From the NCBI RefSeq assembly GCF_964340395.1, contig NC_135552.1:14444694-14474693 (forward strand): DNA of 30,000 nucleotides. The letters run 5' to 3'. The translations under genes were made by a program, and so were the position numbers. Positions 9,810 through 30,000 of the stretch are shown in pieces; position 1 is the stretch's first letter, and each line of letters begins with the position of its first letter. The notes under the pieces are model-generated. The model did no database searches. It worked only from the letters and a program-made list of their open reading frames with translations, and was not told the DNA's origin. The stretch comes from Glandiceps talaboti (taxonomy: Eukaryota > Hemichordata > Enteropneusta > Spengelidae).

Positions 9810-10549
9810 TGATGATATCCCGACCTACCTCCGAATAAAGAAGCATGCAAAACATTTCTAAGAATTTTGTGCAAAACATTGTAAAGTATGCGACAACAAT
9901 CAAAACACTTAAAACTTTAAATACCAAACTACAATGTAAGAGATTTCAATGTATATGTGCCATCATTTATGTTAGCGTTTCAAGTGGGTAGCTAGTTCAA
10001 AGTGGCACGTTTTTCATTGTCTTTATTCAACACAGTTATGTTTTTCTTGTATAATCCCGATACCGCCATCGTTGCTTTTCTAGTAATTATATATAACCTT
10101 TCGTGCACAAATTTATCCAAGGTCATCAAACGGTCCATCTCCAATCAAAATTTCTCCCACCATACGAAAAATGTCTGACTACTGCGAATATAGTCTGTAA
10201 GGTACGCCGTGACGGGACACCCTCACATACAGTATCGGCCAACTCCTACCACATCGTGAGAGGAGGCCGGTGAGGGCGAAACATCACGACGTATCTTAAA
10301 GTCTACTGCGAATACTGTCCTGAAAGCGCCGTGTACTCAGTTCAAGTAAGATACATGGCAGCCTGGGAGTATGTTATTTACATATTCAAGCAATACAATG
10401 AAATTACTTGTTTCAACTTTTTACCGCTCGACTTCCTTTCTTCACGTCGATTGGTTACCTAACCTATATACTATAGCAGGTGCGAGCAGCCGATCAAATT
10501 GATCAAATACAACAACAGGGCCAAACCATTGAGACCAAACTCTCTGACG
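9810..10549. other. Non-coding stretch with a short duplicated motif
   Basis: ACTACTGCGAATA-GTC-TG-AAG...CGCCGTG occurs twice (about 10179-10212 and 10304-10334), 125 bp apart in the same orientation. CAGTTCAA followed by GTAAGA near 10338-10348 could be a splice donor for an upstream non-coding exon of the MBOAT gene, but nothing else supports it. No other feature is visible. Confidence 0.35.
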
Positions 10550-10864
10550 TCAACCTCTGCAACTAATTTCAAAAGATTTGTAGGGTGTCTCATTATGCTT
10601 CAGGGAATGATGTTTTCGCTTTTTTGAGCGTGTTTTTCTCACTCGATGTGTAAGCTTATGTTGTTCAACATCGCATACCCAGATCGGTGTTGTCCACGTG
10701 ACGATATCAACCTCCGACTTTGTGTCCGTTAAATGTTCTCCGATTTCGTCGTCGGTTGATACCAAGGACAGCAAGCATATCGATAGTTTATGTGATACCT
10801 CACAAATATTTACCACCTGTTTGTTGATATCGGAAACTTTGAATACAGACTCAGTGACCATCAT
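10550..10864 (-). CDS. Unassigned 104-codon ORF, divergent from the MBOAT gene
   Basis: An ATG-initiated open frame of 104 codons on the minus strand begins about 200 bp upstream of the MBOAT start codon and points away from it. The product is hydrophilic and charged, with an acidic middle (STDDEIGEHL) and a basic stretch near the C-terminus (RVRKTRSKKRKHH) that resembles a nuclear localisation signal. I recognise no domain. Its length and position could mean a small gene sharing a bidirectional promoter, an exon of a larger divergent gene, or chance. The plus strand is also open for 63 codons here, which weakens the case. Confidence 0.25.
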   Translation of the reverse strand: MMVTESVFKVSDINKQVVNICEVSHKLSICLLSLVSTDDEIGEHLTDTKSEVDIVTWTTPIWVCDVEQHKLTHRVRKTRSKKRKHHSLKHNETPYKSFEISCRG

Positions 10865-11064
10865 TCTGGAGCCTCGTTGCTATTTGTGATGGACCAAACA
10901 ACCTTTTTTAACGCAAATAGGCATTCAATCATTATGTAAGTCACTTTGTCAACAGTTCATTTAATGACAGCGTGTCTTAAGCTTTCTCGTTGTTTTTATT
11001 AGCGCTGATTTCTTGGTTCTACCATCGTACGTTATATACAGCCATTACAGGCCTGACTTTGAAA

Positions 11065-20982
<9,918 letters not shown>

Positions 20983-21190
20983 TTCGTCAGTCACGTGTCA
21001 GTCACGTGTACAAATCAAACAATGTTTTATCAACATTTCTCACTTTTACATGTGTACACCGTTCTATATCTGATAACAAATAATCACATAAATGGTAGTC
21101 TGCTACAGTTTTTGTCATCGAATAACTCGGCTGTAGAAATTTGTATATAAAATTTGGATTCGAACTAAAAGTAATTGATATATTGACCGT
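20983..21190 (+). other. Probable MBOAT 3' untranslated region
   Basis: Follows the stop codon. A direct duplication GTCAGTCACGTGT sits at 20989-21010 and includes two CACGTG hexamers. The nearest polyadenylation-like hexamer is TATAAA at 21146-21151; a canonical AATAAA occurs at 21864-21869. I cannot tell which, if either, is used. Confidence 0.45.
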
Positions 21191-21475
21191 GTACATGTAG
21201 TTGGGGAAGTGGCACAAATTAGGTTGGGCGAGTTTTTTGGGGAGGAGGGGGGCAGTGGAGAGTCACTATTTTTCATGCACGTGTTTTTAGAGAGTCACTT
21301 TATTTTTATCACTAATATTTCAATGACAGAGCTAGAGGAGCGGTCATTAGTTTGTATGCAAGATCTTTGGGAGGGTCAGTCTCTCTCCGCACTGAACTTC
21401 TGCAAAACTCCGGACCCCACCCCATTCACCCCACCCCTGCAATTTGTGTCCAGTCCCCTTAAAGCCAACTGGATC
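21191..21475. repeat. Possible interspersed repeat
   Basis: Alternating G-rich (GGGGAGGAGGGGGGCAG) and C-rich (CCACCCCATTCACCCCACCC) blocks with GGGAGGGTCAGT between. They are similar in style to the element end at 24139, where AGGAGAGGGTCAATTACTATG occurs. A 121-codon open frame covers it but shows no protein-like motifs. Likely a transposon-derived repeat of unknown class. Confidence 0.3.
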
Positions 21476-21584
21476 CCAAGTACAACGTTACCACTCACAA
21501 ATAAGTTTACAAGTTGTTTTCATCGATCCACACCGCGCCATGTTTGTGATCCTTGTAACATCAAGCTAGTTTAGGTCACGCTAG

Positions 21585-21690
21585 TTTAGGTATCGGATTA
21601 GGTTTAGATATCAGATTAGGTTTCGCTATCGGATTAGATTTAAATATCTGATAATTTAGATATCGGATTAGATTTAGGTATCGGGTTACA
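21585..21690. repeat. 18-bp minisatellite
   Basis: Six units of about 18 bp of the type TTTAGGTATCGGATTAGG, with variants AGATATCAG, CGCTATCGG and AAATATCTG. Confidence 0.88.
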
Positions 21691-21914
21691 CTCTTCCATT
21701 CCATCTCTCGGAATCCGAGCAATAATTGAAACAACTATGCATTTTTAAATTCATTTGTATTGTGTTAATGCCCCACAGCTTTCATGAAATGTACATTATA
21801 AAAAAGACATTTCACACGAGTACAATATTATGTTTTGACAAGTGATTTATTTAGACCTTTTTAAATAAAAAAATATAAGATTAATGAAGTTATAGTTTCT
21901 GAATAATAACTGTT

Positions 21915-21962
<48 letters not shown>

Positions 21963-22003
21963 TATATATAGTATATATATAGTATATATATATATAATAT
22001 AAC
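21915..22003. repeat. AT microsatellite with TATAGTATATATA interruptions
   Basis: An AT run containing three AGTATATAT interruptions near 21959-21985. Confidence 0.95.
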
Positions 22004-22021
22004 TTGGTGAGTGTCAATCTG

Positions 22022-23124
<1,103 letters not shown>

Positions 23125-23280
23125 TTACTGTCCAGGACACATGTTGGCTGCACTGGGTACTGACACAACTGAGTGATACAATTGCTGACGACGTAGTCTC
23201 ATTCCAATATTTTGTGCTTGTACCATCCATGAATTGACTCTTCGGTCACAAGTGACTGTAACTAGCCCCGTACAAGTGTT
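23125..23280 (-). CDS. Weak candidate coding exon, unassigned
   Basis: On the minus strand an open stretch ends at a stop at 23125-23127 with a protein-like composition, including TGLVTVTCDRRVNSWMVQAQ and SAANMCPGQ at the C-terminus. I recognise no family. Upstream on that strand lie a G-run and a minisatellite, so only this portion is plausible. It could be a terminal exon or simply an open frame. Confidence 0.18.
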   Translation of the reverse strand, partial: NTCTGLVTVTCDRRVNSWMVQAQNIGMRLRRQQLYHSVVSVPSAANMCPGQ

Positions 23281-23424
23281 CCTATCCCCCCCCCCCATCT
23301 TCTTCTCGGGTCCTTCCCTGTCGTACATTTTCCACGATTTCTTAGAATATTTTTTATGCAAATCAGGGACCCATTATTTAGTAAAGATGCACGCCTATGA
23401 ATAATGATTGTTTGGACGTTGGGG

Positions 23425-23710
23425 AACTGGTTGGTAGTAGTCCGCCCTGTGTTGAACCACTGGTTGATAGTAATCAGCCCTGTGTTGAACCACTGGTTGG
23501 TAGTTATCAGCCCTATTATGTGAAGAACCACTGGTTGGTAGTAGTCCACCCTATGTTGAACCACTAGTAATAGACAGTCATATTTGGAGCCATTGGTTGG
23601 AGGTAGTGAATGTCGTTTAGAACAACTGGTTGCTAGTAGTCAGCACGGGTCAGAACTACTGGTGTACAGTAGTTAGTATGGAGTGTTTTCGACCATTGGT
23701 TGGCGCACTC
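23425..23710 (-). repeat. Degenerate minisatellite, about 33-36-bp period
   Basis: Variants of AACCACTGGTTGGTAGTAGT followed by CAGCCCTGTGTTG recur at about 23425, 23455, 23488, 23526 and, more diverged, to 23700. On the minus strand the first units remain open as repeats of TTNQWFNTGLI, because most units have lengths divisible by three. I treat it as a non-coding array. Confidence 0.75.
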
Positions 23711-24138
23711 GACTCGCTGTACCGTTGAACCACGGGTGTAGAAGTTGGTCATACCAGCAGTTGTATGCACGCTGCTTAATCACGCGAGCCGAACGAACAA
23801 AGCTGCTTCGTCTAAGCAATGGTCGTAAGGCCCACGCTATCTAACAGCATATCATCATTACAATACCATCCCCAGATAACTGTGAGTCTTTAATTTGCAT
23901 CATGCAATTGTTAGTGACGTCAAGGATGTATATCATCCCTCCATAGTTGAATACACAATACAAACATATAAGGTCACACTGACGCAGTTGGCCAATCCGC
24001 GTTGTGCGACTTCTGGCCATGATATTATCAGAGGTGTACAAAATCATGAAAATGACTGTTTGAACTTGGTGAATGCGTCATGTGACTTGTACATACTGAG
24101 AAGTTGAATTCGTACCAATAGAAGACTAAGTTACATTT

Positions 24139-24825
24139 AGGGAGCCTTCAGTAATTACAGGGGTGGTTGGGGCGCCGGATTTTACAAATTGGTTCTTGGG
24201 GAGGACCACATTTTAGAACATGGAATTAGGAGAGGGTCAATTACTATGATTAGTTGTATTATCTCATTTCCTTTTTGGGGGGATTTTGGCATCCCATCGC
24301 TATCATATCCCACTGCTACTACAACATCCCACCGCTGCCACCGCTGTACCATACTATGATAACGTATCGGTTAAATCGCTAGCTGACAACCATGCAGTGA
24401 ATCAAATGTTAGTTGTGGTGGCGTGAGTCTCACATAAGAGAGATGAACTGAGCGTGGTAAGACATTTTGGATATTGTGACTGAGTAGAGATGTTTTGCCT
24501 CGGTCCATGTAATAAATAAATGTCGGTAGTGTGTCCATCTAGTCTTTGGGAGTTCTGATCTTCAGCTCTTAATGCAGTGCCTTCACACAAATTCACTATG
24601 GTGGCAGTAGTGGAAAACAACCGATGCCTTTACTGTAAAATTATCAATGTGATGGCATCGGTGGGTTGTAGTCCTCAATACCATTGACTTGGAGACTCAT
24701 GACTTATTTCACATAAGACGGCATGTGTTTGAAATATTTGAGTGAAGGGAGTCATATTTTATTCATCAGACATGGCTTGGCTTCCCCCCCCCCCTCTGAC
24801 CTCCCTGTAATTATTCAAGTCTTAC
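24139..24825. mobile_element. Possible element with short inverted ends
   Basis: GGAGCCTTCAGTAATTACAG with following GGG (24140-24162) is approximately reverse-complementary to CCTCCCTGTAATTATTCAAG (about 24800-24820), with a TAATTAC core and flanking G or C runs. No target duplication is clear. The interior contains simple CACTGC/CACCGC-rich sequence near 24290-24350 and no recognised frame. Confidence 0.3.
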
Positions 24826-24958
24826 TCTTTTCGTTAATTTTTCCTGTGATGTACTCCCACACTGCCACTAGTAACATTGCAGCAACAGCTCAAAAGCAGC
24901 TCATCTCATCTCTCCCAAATCCTATATTCACCCCACCCTATCCCTATCTCAACCCCCT

Positions 24959-25042
24959 CCACACACACACACACACACACACACACAAATATATATATAG
25001 ACACACAGAGACAAACAGACAGACAGACACACAGAGAGACAC

Positions 25043-25089
<47 letters not shown>

Positions 25090-25156
25090 CACAGACACAC
25101 ACACACACACAGACAGACAGACACACACACACACACACACACACAGACACACACAC
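24959..25156. repeat. Compound AC / ACAG microsatellite
   Basis: About 28 bp of AC, a short AT run, then alternating ACAG, ACAC and AGAG units to 25156. Long frames on both strands here are simple-sequence artefacts. Confidence 0.95.
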
Positions 25157-25316
25157 TGCCTTCCGATGGTCACACAAAGGAAATAATAAATGCCCATGTA
25201 CGACTCAAACCTGTCAACTCTTTTTAGTATTTCCTACCTTATTATTTTCATTTCACACTATCCCTATACAGCATTTCTGTGTTTGTAAATTTCTCATGCA
25301 AACAATGAGGTAACCA

Positions 25317-25318
<2 letters not shown>

Positions 25319-25398
<80 letters not shown>
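25319..25398. repeat. AT microsatellite
   Basis: An uninterrupted AT run of about 80 bp. Confidence 0.97.
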
Positions 25399-25401
<3 letters not shown>

Positions 25402-25437
25402 CAAGTTTCATTTGAACATATAGAAACACTTTGCTGT

Positions 25438-25449
25438 TTGTGTGTGTGT

Positions 25450-25493
<44 letters not shown>
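25438..25493. repeat. GT microsatellite
   Basis: A GT run of about 56 bp with one GAGT interruption. Confidence 0.95.
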
Positions 25494-25495
<2 letters not shown>

Positions 25496-25600
25496 ATCAC
25501 TACTAAAAGCATTGAATTAAACATATCAGTTCACAAGTCACGTCATAGATTTTATAAATGTTAGGATTAAAACTGAATAATGTTGATTAGTAGTAAGATT

Positions 25601-25632
25601 AACAAACAAACAAACAAACAAACAAACAAACA
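25601..25632. repeat. CAAA microsatellite
   Basis: Seven to eight tandem ACAA/CAAA units. Confidence 0.9.
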
Positions 25633-25681
25633 TTGAACTTGAAAGTTGACATCCTAACCTTAGAAATGACGGAACGATGAT

Positions 25682-26104
25682 ATGTGTGAAACTCACAGAA
25701 CGGTCAGCATGGAATGGTGCTTATTTATGACGACTCAGCTAGCTTGCTTTACGGAAACAGACAGTCAGTGGCATACACTGGGAGACAGGTGTTTTTATTA
25801 TACTGTGGTTCTCCGTTTGTCAACTTTGCAACTGAATAGCTATGAATGCGTACAAACTGAAATGACTTCACTACTATACGGGGATTTCCTGCTCAAAACA
25901 AAACAAAGGATGACACGAATCCGTCCAATTCATGTTATTGTGTTCCAACAAAGACACGCCATTTTAAGTGATGCTGCTTACTTCTGTATACATGTATGCA
26001 CATTTTTCCACCTGCCCCGACAGACAAATGCCAATTACATATGTTCGACAAGACTGTCGGTTAGACATTATAAAATACGACACACGATCTTAATACGTTT
26101 TTGA
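25682..26104 (+). other. Open frame of 140 codons, no recognised product
   Basis: The longest non-repetitive ATG-initiated frame in the window. The predicted product is rich in Cys, His and Thr, without a domain, signal peptide or repeat that I recognise. There is no obvious splice or initiation context. It may be chance; I do not call it a gene. Confidence 0.2.
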
Positions 26105-27120
26105 ATGAAAAGGAAATGCAGTCTTTAAAATTCATAAGGAAACGTGGTCTTTAAAATTCATAATGCTGAAGTCTATCTAAATTAGTTTATGATTTGATGT
26201 ATTGCTACTAACTCTAGTTCAGATGTTGTCTCGTTAAAAAAAAAAGTAATTTGGATATTTCCCGTACACTGATCATGCAACCTTGAATTTAAACGTTCCT
26301 TCTGTTATCACGATGAAATGTGTTGTTTCGTTTAGTCGTGGGTCGTGGTGGTAAGAGTTGCTTGTGGAGGGCGAAATCAGTAAAATAAACCAACTTTACC
26401 GCATATTACTCGCTTTATTTACACTAAAACGGGGCAATGTCAAAATGTCAAGTCAGCCAATCTATCATCAATGACAGATTCAGCTTGGCATACTAACCTT
26501 AATTACATTGTATATACAGAGAGGTTTTTTTCAACATTCAATTTGGAATAAATGTTACTAAATTAATAAGTCATCCCCACTGTATAATTAGGGACCCAGT
26601 AGGATAGAAGTTGCCATGTGAATGCTTCAATCCTATGCTGCCACCACAGACAAGTGACTTGGCGGTGCTGCAATGGATTGTATGCTCCTCCGGGAGTTGA
26701 GGAAGTAACATGGACCATTGTGTTATTATAGGTCCGTACCATTGGTAATTCTAATAAAGCTATGTGAGCAGTGCGGGAAAGTGCTATCATAAAAAAAAAC
26801 TAAAATTGATTTATATAGTCGGTCATCTGTTAGTACTAGACTATGCTTGTCAGTGAACAGATTGAATAGGGCAGGATTATCAAAAGCGACGTCCATGCAA
26901 TTCGACAGTTGTATCATCTTATAGACGAATAGATGAACAAATCAGCTTCTAAGTTTGCTATTCAAACAACGGTTTGACTTGGTCACCTATAAACACCAGA
27001 TTGGCATTGACTTCTGTTCAACTGTGCAATTCACGAAATGAAGTACCTAGTCCAGTATAACAAACGCATGGCGAAATATAGGAATTGCAATTTTTGCAAT
27101 TTTCTTGTCTTGAAATTTTC
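26105..27120. other. Non-coding stretch, perhaps with an old repeat at 26570-26710
   Basis: On the minus strand around 26570-26710, CTACTGGGTCCCTAATTATA and the CAGCACCGCCAAGTCACTTG block look like interspersed repeat sequence, but I have no second copy in the window to prove it. Nothing else is recognised. Confidence 0.3.
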
Positions 27121-27456
<336 letters not shown>

Positions 27457-27536
27457 CTCTCATATCACCTTCCCTACTAAAAGCATAATAGGTATTTACT
27501 TTCTTTCACAAATCTTGAACAATTTTTTTGTTGTTA

Positions 27537-27682
27537 GAAAACGAAATCGAGCTTTGGATATGCAGTTGTTTTATATCTTGACGGATCATTCGTTCTGCAC
27601 CGAGACCAACCAAAACTTTGTTGCGTGGAAACAGCGCCAGGCGACGTATGTTGGTTCGGTTCAGGGCATGTATCCCCAGTAA
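27537..27682 (+). CDS. Weak candidate exon, unassigned
   Basis: An acceptor-like TTTTTTTGTTGTTAG is followed by about 47 open codons to a stop at 27680-27682, with protein-like composition: RALDMQLFYILTDHSF, then NFVAWKQRQATYVGSVQG. I recognise no family. A possible donor GTATGT lies within at about 27646. With no neighbouring exon to join, this is a low-confidence guess. Confidence 0.18.
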
Positions 27683-29465
27683 ACAATTACTGTATACAGT
27701 ACGTATATCGAAGAAGTGTGCAGTTCTAGCACATGTAACTTTAATATCTTCAAATTATTTTGAAGTGAATTATTGATATACAGTTATCATGACATCATTA
27801 TCTGTCTGCCTTCTTACTTAATATGACCCTCACTTGTACCTGTCTGGTATCAACAAATATAGTTTAAAATTCAGATCTTTGCCACATCATGAATATTCTA
27901 CATGATACAAAATCAGCAAGACTCATCGTTGGTAAATATGTCTAATATCATTAAAATCGTGATTAAATACTAAATACGTTCACATATCAATCCGTGTGAA
28001 CGATCATGGAATAATTTTTCGTATAGCGTTGTGGTAATTGGGTTACATAATATTGATGTGTGTTTCTAGATATTCCATTGTCACTCCTTGCCCGTGTATG
28101 GTAGAATTTCAAGATCACCCCCCCCCCCCTACCCATGTGTGTTGGACTTTGAGAGACGGTCATCTGTGCTGTAGGTGTTGATGGAGGCATTTACGGGCAT
28201 TATTTCAGTGGTGGACTAGATTTGGTGATGTGAAAGTGTGTGAGGGGGAAAATGTAGTTGCGCAGGTAATAATGAATTCCATAAAGGAGTAAAACAATAT
28301 TCAAGAAACATATCAAAGTAATCCGAACAGGGGTGAGGTGACAGCTGAGAAGTTTACACTAAATCACTTTTATTTTTTGCGTAGATCAAGATTTTCGTAA
28401 TAAGGTGACAGGAAATCGACGATGCAGTTAGCATTTGGTAAGGATGGCCTACCTGGTACTAAAGTAAATAGCATTAAATGGGGGGCTGGGGGGCTGGGGG
28501 AGGGGGAAGAAACCCTAACGTTTTTCTTAACTTTCATGGTAATGTGAATGGATTTGATAAATAAGTTGACGAATATGTCATTGTAGTTTGTTTTTTTTAA
28601 GTTGCCAAAGAAATGAGAATTAGGTATTTATTTTAGATATTCAATTCAAAAAACACCTTTACTATGTTTTTTCTACTTGAAAAAAAACATTTTGTGAAAT
28701 AACAGATGCGAAGTCCTTGTTTGTAGCTTAAAAAAACTCAAAAACATTTTTTCTTAAAGTGTAAAAATGATTATATTGTACGTACAATAACACACTTTTT
28801 GCAGCTTTTTGCAATTTATTGAGTTGCGAACACATAATTCGTATATGTTCAACTTCTTTCTCGTTATTTTTTCCAAGTAGAAAATTTAGTAAGTTGTTTT
28901 TTTAAATTAAAAATTAAAAATACAAAATAAATACAAAATTCTCACTCATTTGGCAACTTTTACAGACATTATGCCTATACTGGTATATTCAATTATTTAA
29001 TTAGAATCTTTTTAAATAAATGGTCATTAAGAAAACGTTTTTTTTTTTAATTGATGAAAATATTATAATATACTGTCGTGAGCGAATATTCGCCAAATGA
29101 CTCGATGGTACCAACGTTACAAGTATTGTAGTATCAATAGGTTTGTTCACACCGTCGTAATCGTTAAACGAAGTGCTAGTATGCCAAAAGCCTCCTTTAC
29201 TAGTCACGGACAGTTGCAAAATGTGGACCTTATATAAATATTCTATAATTCAATTATATCTAGTGGTTAACAGTAAAATATAATCTATGACAAATTTAAA
29301 GAAGTACGTTCTCATGTCTTACCTGACAAGATTGGCAAATCTTCCCACGCACGTACACCTCCAAGCGTCTTTAACATTTTGAACTAAGTTGACACTGCAC
29401 ATGCCTTAGGTGACACCGATGATCCACAAGCTGATATAGCGTATTAAATAATATTAGACTATCAC
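27683..29465. other. Non-coding stretch, nothing recognised
   Basis: AT-rich, with C-run and G-run tracts at 28118-28129 and 28479-28505 and several A/T homopolymers between 28590 and 29050. No ORF has recognisable content. Confidence 0.45.
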
Positions 29466-29744
29466 GTGACTGAATCAGAAATCATGTTCATAATAATAAT
29501 GATAATAATTAAATGGTCGTTTATCATTCTTCAATTGATATTCTTCAATTTCATCCTATGTCGCCAGAATAGAGACACGGTAAACGGTGCATCCTCTGTC
29601 GCCATTGGTGAACCGAGACACGGCAATGACTTCACATCTAACGATGATTACCAACGTCACCGAGTCGCCTTCCATATAGTCAGTGTCAATAGAAAGGTGA
29701 AACCAATCGGTATTAAAACGAAATCAAGGAAATTAAACGGATAA
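29466..29744 (+). other. Open frame of 92 codons with hydrophobic N-terminus, unassigned
   Basis: Starts with a hydrophobic stretch (IMFIIIMIIIKWSFIILQLI) that could act as a signal or membrane anchor, then a polar basic tail. The hydrophobicity is largely a by-product of ATAAT repeats. Alternatively, only the part after GTCGCCAG (about 29569) up to a possible donor AAAG|GTGAAA (29697) could be an exon. I recognise no product. Confidence 0.18.
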
Positions 29745-29960
29745 AAAGACCAATTCCAGGTTTTCCATAGATAATATCCAATTCGAATTGGTATGTCCGG
29801 AAACTAGCACAAGAATCGTCGTGACATGTGTATGTAATAAAAGTGAATAATATTGGCCATTGTAAATGCTCAGCATTACAGGAAATTCCTTCAGGTAAAA
29901 CAGTTGATTGGTTCAAAGGATGGGACAAAGGGTGAGACATGGTGACAATAAGATGCTTTA

Positions 29961-30000
<40 letters not shown>
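29961..30000. repeat. TAGA then CAGA tetranucleotide array, cut by the window edge
   Basis: Five TAGA units followed by CAGA units that continue past the end of the window. Confidence 0.95.

Noticed and set aside
10335-10350. 5' UTR exon donor for the MBOAT gene
   Set aside because: A GTAAGA context alone is common by chance; no transcript evidence can be had from sequence.
24723-25313. 196-codon ORF, the longest in the window
   Set aside because: Its core is a compound AC/ACAG microsatellite (Thr/His/Asp/Arg repeats), and three opposite-strand frames are equally open.

Overview
This is eukaryotic, animal nuclear DNA. It is AT-rich, crowded with microsatellites and transposon debris, and contains one multi-exon gene with GT-AG introns. 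There are no bacterial-style operons. Spliced protein similarity and the repeat content (long AT, GT, CT, CATA and CAGA runs, LINE 3' ends, MITEs) fit an invertebrate metazoan, probably a marine deuterostome or lophotrochozoan. I cannot name the phylum from sequence alone.

The core is a complete plus-strand gene at 11065-20982. Twelve coding exons splice without a frame break into a 497-residue protein of the MBOAT family, closest by eye to the MBOAT1/MBOAT2 lysophospholipid acyltransferases. These are ER-membrane enzymes that re-acylate lysophospholipids in the Lands cycle. The active-site histidine sits in WHGFHPGY (H364). The usual upstream catalytic Asn (WNI in relatives) reads as His here (WHI, H333).

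Layout: 1-11064 is gene-poor. It holds an AT-rich degenerate repeat block (about 1045-2010), a tRNA-like SINE remnant (about 2245-2345), a possible 2.1-kb terminal-inverted-repeat element (3224-5302), a MITE with a 9-bp target duplication (7401-7538), a minus-strand LINE tail (about 8727-8945), a nearly perfect 252-bp foldback element also with a 9-bp target duplication (9314-9565), a second imperfect hairpin (about 9655-9798), and an unexplained minus-strand ORF facing away from the MBOAT gene (10550-10864). 11065-20982 is the gene. Its introns contain a 35-bp minisatellite that runs into the exon 3 acceptor, an inverted-repeat pair, very long AT arrays, a decayed copy of exon 6 placed just before exon 10, a LINE C-terminal fragment, and a tandem duplication of the exon 11 splice donor. 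20983-30000 is again repeat-dominated, with minisatellites at 21585 and 23425, AT arrays, a long CT tract at 27121-27456, and only weak candidate exons.

The most interesting theme is how local duplications have worked on the splice sites of the MBOAT gene. Three separate events copied 3' or 5' splice signals: the exon 6 acceptor copy, the exon 11 donor copy, and the minisatellite whose units carry an acceptor-like CACAG. Two of them would introduce an in-frame stop if used.
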